From Brevibacillus fortis (lineage in GTDB: Bacteria > Bacillota > Bacilli > Brevibacillales > Brevibacillaceae): DNA of 38,629 nt. Position 1 is the first letter of the stretch. Every line of letters starts with the position of its first letter. The stretch is from assembly GCF_003013395.1 (NCBI RefSeq), contig NZ_PXZM01000056.1, positions 1-38,629 on the forward strand, read 5' to 3'. The position numbers and the translations under genes were made by a program. Positions 17,201 to 24,319 of this stretch are shown one piece after another. The notes beneath the pieces are model-generated. The model made no database searches. It was not told where the DNA came from and was given only the letters and a program-made list of their open reading frames with translations.

Positions 17201-17953
17201 ATGAGCGCAAACGAAGCTTTGCTTACATTAGAAGGTTGGTATACGTATCATAATTTCCGCACCATCAATTGGGAAAAGTGGAAAGCAGCGTCCGCAGCAG
17301 AACGCCAAGAAGCGTTGGACGAGCTGAATGCATTGATCCGCACATGGGAAGCGAATGAGGGCGAGAACCAAGGCAGCACGGCTGTCTACTCCATCCTCGG
17401 ACACAAAGCAGACCTCGTGTTCATGTTCCTGCGTCCAACCATGCAAGAACTCGATGAGATCAAAACAGCTTTTAATAAAACCCGCTTTGCTGCTTATACA
17501 GAAGCTCCTTATTCGTATGTATCCGTAGTAGAGTTGAGCAACTATGTACATAACCCAGGTGAAGATCCAAAAGCGAATCCGCACGTACGTGACCGCCTGT
17601 ATCCGATCCTGCCAAAATGGGAGCACATCTGCTTCTATCCAATGAACAAAAAGCGTGATCTGCAAGACAACTGGTACATGCTCTCCATGCAGGAGCGCCA
17701 AGAAATGATGCGCTCCCACGGCTTGATCGGTCGCTCTTACGCAGGTCGCGTGAAGCAAATCATCGGTGGCTCTGTTGGTTTCGACGATTGGGAGTGGGGC
17801 GTTACCCTCTTTGCCAACGATCCGCTGGAATTCAAGCATATCGTTTACGAAATGCGTTTTGACGAAGTGAGTGCACGCTTCGGCGAATTCGGCAACTTCC
17901 TCGTAGGAAACGTATTGAACGTAGAAACACTGGCGAAAAAGCTGGAAGTATAA
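17201..17953 (+). CDS. hemQ: Coproheme decarboxylase HemQ (chlorite dismutase-like)
   Basis: Final enzyme of the coproporphyrin-dependent heme pathway of Gram-positive bacteria; it oxidatively removes two propionates of coproheme III to give heme b. Length 250 aa matches the family. Visible are N-terminal TLEGWYTYHNFRTINW, the catalytic Tyr146 with its basic partner in YPMNKKRD, the proximal heme ligand His173 in MRSHGLIGRSYAG, and GFDDWEWGVTLF near the C-terminal ferredoxin-like domain. RBS AAAGGAG. Flanked by terminators, so monocistronic, apart from any other hem genes. Confidence 0.95.
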   Translation: MSANEALLTLEGWYTYHNFRTINWEKWKAASAAERQEALDELNALIRTWEANEGENQGSTAVYSILGHKADLVFMFLRPTMQELDEIKTAFNKTRFAAYTEAPYSYVSVVELSNYVHNPGEDPKANPHVRDRLYPILPKWEHICFYPMNKKRDLQDNWYMLSMQERQEMMRSHGLIGRSYAGRVKQIIGGSVGFDDWEWGVTLFANDPLEFKHIVYEMRFDEVSARFGEFGNFLVGNVLNVETLAKKLEV

Positions 17954-17966
17954 TCAATAAGCCCAA

Positions 17967-18009
17967 GAGATCCGCTGTGCGAAAAAGTCGCATGGGCGGA
18001 TCTTTTTTT
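17967..18009 (+). terminator. Rho-independent terminator of hemQ (copy 1 of a duplicated terminator)
   Basis: AGATCCGC (17968-17975) pairs with GCGGATCT (17996-18003) with an inner TGCGA/TCGCA stem, followed by seven Ts. A near-identical hairpin recurs at 20345-20387. Confidence 0.9.
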
Positions 18010-18031
18010 GGACTACATATCTTCTCTTTAA

Positions 18032-18040
18032 TGGTAAAAT
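18032..18040 (+). promoter_or_regulatory. Extended -10 promoter of the SLH/YcdB gene
   Basis: TGGTAAAAT within a CTTTAATGGTAAAAT block that is repeated before the paralogue at 20408-20416; conservation in both copies supports function. Confidence 0.55.
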
Positions 18041-18078
18041 AAGGTTGTATTTCGATAAAAGAGAGGAGAGGTTGATCC

Positions 18079-20313
18079 GTGTTAAGACGTAAAGCATCGT
18101 GGGGGCTCTCACTTGGCGTGTCATCGTCTATTCTGATGACGTCTGTATTCGCGACAGCAGGTGTCGAGGGTCTCGCCCCAATCGTGCATGCAGCCGAGAA
18201 AGCGCTTTCGCAGGAAGAGGCAATCAAGCAAGCACAAAAGTGGGTGACCATTCCGGGGGACTACAAGCTGAGAAGTGCCAGAATGACAGATCCGGATGAA
18301 GATTACAATTATACAGGACGAACATTTTGGAATATTAGCTGGGAAAAAAGCAAAGTCGGACGTATTTATGTAACAATCGACGCTGCTTCAGGTGAATTGT
18401 CCCGTTATTCCAACCATTTGGAGGACGATCAACTAGGAAGCACAAAAAATAAGCTAACGGAAGAACAGGCCATAGAAGCAGCGACGCAGTTTCTTGAAAA
18501 AGTAACTTCCGAAGAGGAACGGAGTCGTTTATCCAAGCCGAATGAATATGTGGACCTGGACGCCTATTATTTCAAAAATCAGGGACAACTTGTAAAATTT
18601 ACTCGCATGGTCAACGAAATTCCTTTTCTCGGAAATGGCTTTCAAATCATCGTGGACAGGAACGGAGAAGTGATCAGCTTTCACCGGGAATGGTATGACG
18701 ACAAGCTCCCGGAAGCCACGAAGGTGATTGAGATAGCCGAAGCAGAGAAAAAATGGGAGGAGGAAGCATTCCCATCCCTTCTGTACAAGGATTTGGCAGG
18801 GAGGACGAATAACTATCAGCAAGGACCTGGCACCTACGAGCTCGTCTACGAGTTTCAGAATGAGGACCCACAGCTGGTAGACGCTACGAATGGAGAAGTG
18901 ATCAATTTATTTGGTAAAGCAGCGAGTGAGAAAAAAATCAAGCCGTTGGGGAATACGGTCTCCAAAGAAACACCAGAAAAGCTGCTGATTACAAAAGAAG
19001 AGGCACAAAAAATTGCGGAACAATACATGAAAAGGCTGCCTAGCAACTATCGTTTTGACGGCAGTAGCGGCGGTGGTTCGAGCTCCGGACGAGGCGGTAT
19101 CTCTGTACACCACTGGAGTTTTGATTTCACACCTCAAAATGGAGGAGGCAAAAAGTCAGACGAGGTGGAAGTGGATATTAACGATCGGGGAGAATTGGTC
19201 AGTTATCAAGTGAATCCAAACGGTCGATTTGAAGAAACTCCCAAAAAGATGGTCATCACTTGGGAGCAAGCCGAAGAAAGTGCTACGAAACTCGTAAAAG
19301 CTCTTTTGGCCGATCAGCTTGGAGAGATTTATCTGATCGAAGAGGAGCCTTCGAAGGAGACTCTGCAAAGCTATGCGGATAATGGTGAACATTACGAAGT
19401 TCAATTCGGCATGTTGATCAATGGTATTCCGGTTGCGGATGAAACCTTCAGAGTCGAGGTCAATCCGGAGACAGGGGTAGCTGAGTCACTGAACACAAGG
19501 TCACGTTCAGAAACACGTCAGCTGCCCAAGGCAAAAGAAAAGCATACGGACCAGCAAAGCGCGAAAGAAGTAATCAAGAAGCAACAGAAGCTTCAGCTTG
19601 TCTACCTCCAGCCTGTTCCAGATTGGAAACCGGTGAAGCAGTCCGAACCGCTTCTCGTCTATCGTTACGTTGGAGATAACGGGGTTGTGAAAGCAGACAC
19701 CGGTGAATGGTACAGCTTTGTCGAGGCACAAAAAAAGCAAGAACCGGGCGACATCGATGAGCACCCTCAGCAGGCAGTGCTTGATTTTGCGGTCCGCAGG
19801 GGATGGATGGCGGTCATAGACGGCCAGTTAGGACCTGAAAAAGAGGTTACACGTGGGGAAATGGCCATGATATTGGCACAGATGGTAGATGAGAGTGAAT
19901 TCCGACATCTGCGTCCTTACTTTGACAGCGATGGAGAACGGCGCATTCATGATTTTTCCGACGTACCTTCCTCACATCCAAGCTACGATGCCATTCAAAA
20001 AAGCGTCGAGTACGCACTGATTCCACAGACAGGCAAGAATTTTGTGCCAGACCGAATGATTACACGCGCAGAAGTAGCGGATATGGTAGCGAGGCTGTTG
20101 GGATACAATGATCTCCTGGACAAGCCTGAACTATTCAAGTCTCCTTATCAGGACTTGCAACCGAAGCATATACCAGCCGTTACTCTCCTCTCTGCTCACG
20201 ATCTCTTCAAAGGAAAATCAGCAACGAATTTCGAACCGGATGCAACCGTAACCCGCGCGCAAATCGCTGAGCTGCTCAAAATGGTCTACGATCAGCAGCA
20301 AAAGCGGCATTGA
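18079..20313 (+). CDS. Exported YcdB/PepSY-like protein with three C-terminal SLH domains
   Basis: A 744-residue cell-surface protein. A signal peptide (MLRRKASWGLSLGVSSSILM...) is likely cut after PIVHA before AEKALS. The body has repeated YcdB/PepSY-type units, each starting with a helix such as LSQEEAIKQAQKW, LTEEQAIEAATQFL, ITKEEAQKIAEQYM or ITWEQAEESATKLV, followed by strands ending in turn motifs like DAASGELSRY or NPETGVAESL. Residues ~560-744 carry three SLH domains, including FSDVPSSHPSYDAIQKSVEY and FEPDATVTRAQIAELLKMV, which anchor proteins to pyruvylated wall polymer. GTG start 18079 follows GAGGAGAGG. PepSY-like domains are often linked to protease inhibition; function here is unknown. 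Confidence 0.88.
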   Translation: MLRRKASWGLSLGVSSSILMTSVFATAGVEGLAPIVHAAEKALSQEEAIKQAQKWVTIPGDYKLRSARMTDPDEDYNYTGRTFWNISWEKSKVGRIYVTIDAASGELSRYSNHLEDDQLGSTKNKLTEEQAIEAATQFLEKVTSEEERSRLSKPNEYVDLDAYYFKNQGQLVKFTRMVNEIPFLGNGFQIIVDRNGEVISFHREWYDDKLPEATKVIEIAEAEKKWEEEAFPSLLYKDLAGRTNNYQQGPGTYELVYEFQNEDPQLVDATNGEVINLFGKAASEKKIKPLGNTVSKETPEKLLITKEEAQKIAEQYMKRLPSNYRFDGSSGGGSSSGRGGISVHHWSFDFTPQNGGGKKSDEVEVDINDRGELVSYQVNPNGRFEETPKKMVITWEQAEESATKLVKALLADQLGEIYLIEEEPSKETLQSYADNGEHYEVQFGMLINGIPVADETFRVEVNPETGVAESLNTRSRSETRQLPKAKEKHTDQQSAKEVIKKQQKLQLVYLQPVPDWKPVKQSEPLLVYRYVGDNGVVKADTGEWYSFVEAQKKQEPGDIDEHPQQAVLDFAVRRGWMAVIDGQLGPEKEVTRGEMAMILAQMVDESEFRHLRPYFDSDGERRIHDFSDVPSSHPSYDAIQKSVEYALIPQTGKNFVPDRMITRAEVADMVARLLGYNDLLDKPELFKSPYQDLQPKHIPAVTLLSAHDLFKGKSATNFEPDATVTRAQIAELLKMVYDQQQKRH

Positions 20314-20344
20314 TTTGCAAGAAAACTGAACTGGTACGTGTTAA

Positions 20345-20387
20345 AAAGATCTGCTGTGCGAGAGAGTCGCATCGGCGGATCTTTTTT
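20345..20387 (+). terminator. Rho-independent terminator (copy 2 of the duplicated terminator)
   Basis: AGATCTGC and GCGGATCT arms with an inner TGCGA/TCGCA stem, followed by TTTTTT. Differs from the copy at 17967-18009 by only a few bases. Confidence 0.9.
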
Positions 20388-20407
20388 ATCCTAGTTCCTT
20401 GCTTTAA

Positions 20408-20416
20408 TGGTAAAAT
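20408..20416 (+). promoter_or_regulatory. Extended -10 promoter of the second YcdB-like gene
   Basis: TGGTAAAAT, same block as at 18032-18040, about 36 nt before the GTG start. Confidence 0.55.
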
Positions 20417-20451
20417 GAGGTTGTTTGTAGATGGAGAGGAGAGGTTGATTT

Positions 20452-22110
20452 GTGTTAAAACGTACTTCGTCGTGGGGACTTTCACTAGGAGTGTCATCTT
20501 CCATTTTGATGACAACTGTATTTGCTTCAGTAGGGGGAGAAAGTCTGACGTCAGTCGTATATGCTGCCGAGAAGACACTTTCGGAGAAAGAGGCAATCGC
20601 GCTTGCCCAGAAGCAGTTGAAGAATCTTGGTGAGTACAAGCTGCTAAGTGCCGAATTCGTGGACGGCATTGAAATGTTATGGGGAAAATCAATATGGTAT
20701 ACCAGCTGGAATAAAGAAAATGGTGGAAGTATAGGTGTTCAACAGGATGCAACATCAGGGGAAATATGGAAATATGAGTATAGTGGGGAAGAACGGGAAT
20801 TGGATGCAAATCAAAAGAAGCTGACAGAAGATCAGGCGTTCCAAGTGGCGACTCAATTTCTTAAGCAAGTAGCGACAGAAGAAGAACGGAGCCGTTTATC
20901 CAAGCCCAATGAATATCCTGATTCGGACATTTTCTATACGCGTGCTAAACCGGGAATAGATGTAAACTTTACTCGTATAGAAAACGGGATTCCTTTTCTG
21001 GAGAATGGGTTTCGACTGATAGTGGGCTATGATGGGGAAGTGATCTATTTTGAGCGGCGCTGGACAGAGGGGAAACTACCAGATGCTTCGAAAGTTATTG
21101 AGATAACAGAAGCAGAAAAGAAATGGGATGAAGGGGCGATTCCGTCATTTTTGTACAAGGATACGGCGTCCGGCTCTCGTAAGGAACCTGAATCATACCT
21201 GCCCGCGTATGAATTCCAGAGAGAGGACCCTCAATTTGTCGATGCTATCACAGGAAAAATGCTCGATTCGTACGGACAAATTTCCAAAGAAAGAAAGATA
21301 CAGCCGTTAGGGAAAAACGTTCCTCCAAACTCAACAGAACGAAAGCTCATTTCGAAAGACGAGGCGCAAAAAATAGCAGAGAAACACCTCGAAAAGCTTC
21401 CCGGTACATACCGTTCGAATGGCAAAAGCTTTGAATCAGGCTCAGGATCTCAAGACAAAACCTGGTTTTTCGAGTTTATTTCCCAACCAGGGAATGGCAA
21501 AAAGTCAGATACGGTGAAAATAGGGATTGACGACAGTGGCTATTTAGTCCAATACAACGTGAATCAAAAAAGCAGGTTCAGAGAAGAGAGCAAGAAAATA
21601 GAAAAGGGTATTACTTGGGAACAAGCACAAGAGAGTGCACGAAAACTCGTACAAACATTCTACTCCGATCAATTAGGGGAAATTTATGCGGTCGATTACA
21701 ATCCGGGAGAAAAAAGGATCAAAGAAATCTTGAAAAATGATGAACCGTATGAGATCGAATTTGGCTATTTGATCAACGGCATTCCGGAAGACGATTCCAT
21801 CTTTCAAGTCGATGTCGACGCTGAGACAGGGGAAGTAGTGGATCTGTATAACCATCTGTATAACGATGGACCTTCCGGTGATTCATCTCTTCCCCAAAAA
21901 AATGCAGATGGTATCGATCTGAATACGGCGAAAAAAGTCATGAAAGAGAACAAGAAGTTCATGCTAACCTACTTTCACCCAAAAGTAAGTGGAAGTTATG
22001 GAAGAGTTAAAATGCTTGAACACCCACTCCTCGTCTATCGTTATGTGGGAGAAAAAGGGCTCGTCAAAGCAGATGGCAAGTGGCACAGTACCAAGGAACG
22101 AAAGCAGTAG
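20452..22110 (+). CDS. Exported YcdB/PepSY-like protein, paralogue lacking SLH domains
   Basis: A 552-residue paralogue of the preceding protein. It has the same signal peptide layout (WGLSLGVSSSILMTTVFA, likely cleavage near VVYA-AEK) and the same repeat units (LSEKEAIALAQKQL, LTEDQAFQVATQFL, ISKDEAQKIAEKHL, ITWEQAQESARKLV). It aligns up to YRYVGEKGLVKADGKWHS, then ends at about the point where the longer protein continues into its SLH domains, so it should be secreted rather than wall-anchored. GTG 20452 follows GAGGAGAGG. Gene, promoter block and upstream terminator were evidently duplicated together. Function unknown. Confidence 0.87.
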   Translation: MLKRTSSWGLSLGVSSSILMTTVFASVGGESLTSVVYAAEKTLSEKEAIALAQKQLKNLGEYKLLSAEFVDGIEMLWGKSIWYTSWNKENGGSIGVQQDATSGEIWKYEYSGEERELDANQKKLTEDQAFQVATQFLKQVATEEERSRLSKPNEYPDSDIFYTRAKPGIDVNFTRIENGIPFLENGFRLIVGYDGEVIYFERRWTEGKLPDASKVIEITEAEKKWDEGAIPSFLYKDTASGSRKEPESYLPAYEFQREDPQFVDAITGKMLDSYGQISKERKIQPLGKNVPPNSTERKLISKDEAQKIAEKHLEKLPGTYRSNGKSFESGSGSQDKTWFFEFISQPGNGKKSDTVKIGIDDSGYLVQYNVNQKSRFREESKKIEKGITWEQAQESARKLVQTFYSDQLGEIYAVDYNPGEKRIKEILKNDEPYEIEFGYLINGIPEDDSIFQVDVDAETGEVVDLYNHLYNDGPSGDSSLPQKNADGIDLNTAKKVMKENKKFMLTYFHPKVSGSYGRVKMLEHPLLVYRYVGEKGLVKADGKWHSTKERKQ

Positions 22111-22262
22111 CCCAGTGGGTGACACGAGCCAGACCGCATGAGTACCCGTACCGACATTCCTGCGAAAATTAACGAAACCTTGTCTTTGGTTCCCCGGCAC
22201 TTTTTGATACAGTATAGTGAGATGAAACAGCTAAGCATTTTTGACAGCGGAGGGGAACAAGA

Positions 22263-23252
22263 CTGGGCTTTCTCAAGTTTAAAATTGGTTATCGTACGTT
22301 AAAAACAGCCATTGGAACGGCTATCTCGATTCTGATCGCCCAGCAGCTAGGCTTGATGTATGCGTCTTCTGCGGGGATCATTACGATCTTGTGTATTCAG
22401 GTAACAGTCAAGCAATCGTTTCGAACAGCGTGGAATCGGATTCTAGCCAGCTTGTTGGGGCTTGGAATTGGGGTCTGCCTGTTCTCCGTCATGGGCTATA
22501 CGCCGCTTGCCATTCTCCTGTTCATTTTGCTTTTCTTGCCGCTCGCGGTGCGATTTAGCATTCAGGAAGGCTTCGTCAACAGCATGGTTGTGCTCATGCA
22601 TCTGTATTCTTCCAAGAGAATCGACGGGATGCTATTGCTGAATGAGGTCGCTTTGCTCATCATCGGTGTGGGCGTAGCCTTATTGGTCAATCTGTATATG
22701 CCGAGTCTCGATAAAGAGCTAAAAGGGATGCAAGTAAAGGTGGAGAAGTTGTTTAGCAAAATCATGCGTGAGTTCTGCTACTACTTGCGTCACGGAGAAA
22801 GTGATTGGGACGGGAAAGAATTGATTGAAACAACAGGCGTGCTGGAAACGGCGATTCGCTTGGCTTCACGAGACGTGGACAATCGATTGGGCCGTCGTAA
22901 CGATTCGTACTACGAGTATTTTGTAATGCGGCAAAAGCAGTTCGAGCTATTGGAACGCATGATGCCGATTGTCTCTTCCTTGGACAATCAGGTGGCAGAG
23001 AGCCATAGAATCGCAGATTTTCTTGAGCGAATCAGTGACTCGGTACATCCGGGCAATACCGCCTACCGCTTTATCGACCAACTGCGAGTGATGCAAGAGG
23101 AGATCAAGGCCGCAGATTTGCCGCGAACACGAGAGGAATTTGAGACGCGAGCCTCACTGTTCTACCTTCTTCGAGAGATTGAGAGTTATTTGTTCATCAA
23201 GCATGAGCTAGGCAAAAGCAGGGACGAAAAGGCTCAGGTGGCGAAGAGTTAG
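22263..23252 (+). CDS. Aromatic acid exporter family membrane protein (ArAE/FUSC-like), probable CTG start
   Basis: An N-terminal half of about five to six membrane segments (GIITILCIQVT, LASLLGLGIGVCLFSVMGY, LAILLFILLFLPLAV, VALLIIGVGVALLVNLYM) and a C-terminal helical cytosolic domain match the ArAE_1 family of Bacillales (~330 aa). In this frame the first ATG/GTG/TTG-type codon is TTG 22353, which would delete the conserved first segment encoded just before it (FKIGYRTLKTAIGTAISILI). The frame is closed by TGA at about 22242. The only well-placed start is CTG 22263, 7 nt after GGAGGGG, giving 330 residues. A rarer ATT (22281) is possible. Transport role is inferred from family; substrates unknown. 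Confidence 0.8.
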   Translation: MGFLKFKIGYRTLKTAIGTAISILIAQQLGLMYASSAGIITILCIQVTVKQSFRTAWNRILASLLGLGIGVCLFSVMGYTPLAILLFILLFLPLAVRFSIQEGFVNSMVVLMHLYSSKRIDGMLLLNEVALLIIGVGVALLVNLYMPSLDKELKGMQVKVEKLFSKIMREFCYYLRHGESDWDGKELIETTGVLETAIRLASRDVDNRLGRRNDSYYEYFVMRQKQFELLERMMPIVSSLDNQVAESHRIADFLERISDSVHPGNTAYRFIDQLRVMQEEIKAADLPRTREEFETRASLFYLLREIESYLFIKHELGKSRDEKAQVAKS

Positions 23253-23270
23253 ACAAGCATATCAAGGGAA

Positions 23271-23302
23271 GGGCTGCGAATACTTTTCGCAGTCTTTTTT
23301 TG
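23271..23302 (+). terminator. Rho-independent terminator of the exporter-family gene
   Basis: CTGCGAA (23274-23280) pairs with TTCGCAG (23286-23292), followed by TCTTTTTTT. Confidence 0.85.
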
Positions 23303-23373
23303 TTTTTCGGTAAAAATCCCGATCGATCAGTGGGGATCCGGGAATGCTGCTTCTCCAAGTCAATTGCACAGTG

Positions 23374-23411
23374 GAAAACAAAAGGGACCTGTGATTGGCT
23401 ACAGGTCCCTT
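23374..23411 (-). terminator. Rho-independent terminator of sspH
   Basis: AAGGGACCTGT (23382-23392) and ACAGGTCCCTT (23401-23411) form a perfect 11-bp stem with an 8-nt loop. On the minus strand it is followed by TTTTGTTTTCC, pointing to termination of sspH. Confidence 0.88.
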
Positions 23412-23432
23412 CCATCTTTATCGTGACGAAAA

Positions 23433-23621
23433 TCAGTACTCACCGTGCTCACGCAAACTGGCTACAGGAACGCTCATCTCCTGGTCCGGCTGGTCGAGCG
23501 GGTAAATCCTCGCCATGTCGTTGTCATCATCGATGTGCTGGATGTATACGGGAATTCCATCGCAGGTAACATTCGCCATAACGGGTGAAGCGGCGATTTC
23601 TTTCGCGCGCTGTTTATTCAT
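23433..23621 (-). CDS. sspH: H-type small acid-soluble spore protein
   Basis: A 62-residue SspH-family minor SASP that accumulates in the forespore. The family pattern is clear: NKQRAKEIAASPVMANVTC, then GIPVYIQHIDDDNDMARIYPLDQPDQE and a final VPVASLREH. Start ATG 23621 is chosen because AGGAGG lies 7 nt upstream; the longer frame would begin inside that ribosome site. A sigma-G promoter precedes it, which independently supports the assignment. It is divergent from the MarR gene and closed by a perfect-stem terminator. The precise role of SspH in spores is not known. Confidence 0.88.
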   Translation of the reverse strand: MNKQRAKEIAASPVMANVTCDGIPVYIQHIDDDNDMARIYPLDQPDQEMSVPVASLREHGEY

Positions 23622-23651
23622 GTTTATTCCTCCTGTCATTCGTAACAGCTA

Positions 23652-23681
23652 TAATATGTACGTCAGCCCAGCATGGTATAC
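23652..23681 (-). promoter_or_regulatory. Sigma-G promoter of sspH
   Basis: On the minus strand GTATA (consensus GnATR) is followed after 18 nt by CATATTA (consensus CATnHTA). Both boxes and the spacing fit the forespore sigma-G consensus, 30 nt before the sspH start. Confidence 0.75.
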
Positions 23682-23693
23682 TTTTTACGACTG

Positions 23694-23722
23694 TTGACAT
23701 TCCCTAAAATATGTAATAAATT
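23694..23722 (+). promoter_or_regulatory. Sigma-A promoter of the marR gene
   Basis: TTGACA (23694-23699) with a 17-nt spacer to TAAATT (23717-23722). The predicted start near 23729 is immediately followed by the palindromic operator at 23733. Confidence 0.55.
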
Positions 23723-23732
23723 GAAAGAGAAA

Positions 23733-23752
23733 TTACTACGAAATCGTACTAA
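23733..23752. promoter_or_regulatory. MarR operator, copy 1
   Basis: TTACTACGAAATCGTACTAA is an imperfect palindrome with a perfect TACGA-AA-TCGTA core. It lies just downstream of the predicted transcription start and just before the ribosome site of marR, a position suited to autorepression. The identical 20 bp recur at 24275-24294. Confidence 0.8.
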
Positions 23753-23766
23753 AAGGAGTCACCGGT

Positions 23767-24243
23767 ATGCAGCAACTATACGACCTTTTTCTGAAAACCG
23801 GTTTGCGTCCGTTCGCCTTTATGTCCGATACGATGCAGCTTGAAGAAAAACTGACTCGCTCCGATTTGTCGACACTCCTCATTTTGCTATTCCGCGGAGA
23901 TTTGACCATGTCAGAGCTGGCGCAAGAGATGGGGGCGCCGCTTAGTTCGATGACCAGCATCGCGAAAAGGCTTGAACGCAAAGGATACATCGCGAGGGCT
24001 ACCTCTGTAGAGGATCAACGGGTGAAGCTCGTCACGCTGACACAACCAGGCAAACAGCTCGCAAAAGAATCGGAACAAATTATGCTGGCGATGCTGGGCA
24101 GGCTTCAGGAGGCGTTTACACCTGAAGAAATGGAGCAATTCACCACCCTTTTACTCAAGGCAGCCAAGGTGTTTCAGGATGGAGGATCTGTCAAGCCTCG
24201 TGAAACAAAGGTTCGTTCCATCAAGATCAACATTGAGGAATAG
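23767..24243 (+). CDS. MarR family transcriptional regulator with I-x-I C-terminal tail
   Basis: A 158-residue winged-helix regulator. The recognition region LTMSELAQEMGAPLSSMTSIAKRLERKGYIARATSVEDQRVKLVTLT shows the MarR helix-turn-helix and the DxR wing (VEDQRVK). It probably binds the palindromes at 23733 and 24275, repressing itself and the downstream ATPase operon until a ligand is bound. RBS AAAGGAG precedes ATG 23767. The extra C-terminal tail KVRSIKINIEE is unusual for MarR proteins and resembles the end of the small protein encoded at 25501. Confidence 0.9.
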   Translation: MQQLYDLFLKTGLRPFAFMSDTMQLEEKLTRSDLSTLLILLFRGDLTMSELAQEMGAPLSSMTSIAKRLERKGYIARATSVEDQRVKLVTLTQPGKQLAKESEQIMLAMLGRLQEAFTPEEMEQFTTLLLKAAKVFQDGGSVKPRETKVRSIKINIEE

Positions 24244-24274
24244 TCCGTTCGAGCCTGCTTCTTTTTTTGTCTAA

Positions 24275-24294
24275 TTACTACGAAATCGTACTAA
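24275..24294. promoter_or_regulatory. MarR operator, copy 2
   Basis: The 20-bp palindrome TTACTACGAAATCGTACTAA is repeated without change 26 nt before the ATPase start. Identity of two non-coding copies flanking the marR gene strongly suggests a common binding site. Confidence 0.8.
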
Positions 24295-24319
24295 ATGGAT
24301 CGTGAAGGAGAGATTCGAG

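Noticed and set aside
22111..22262. Remnant of SLH domains after the shorter YcdB-like gene
   Set aside because: Reading through the intergenic stretch in all forward frames shows nothing like an SLH motif.
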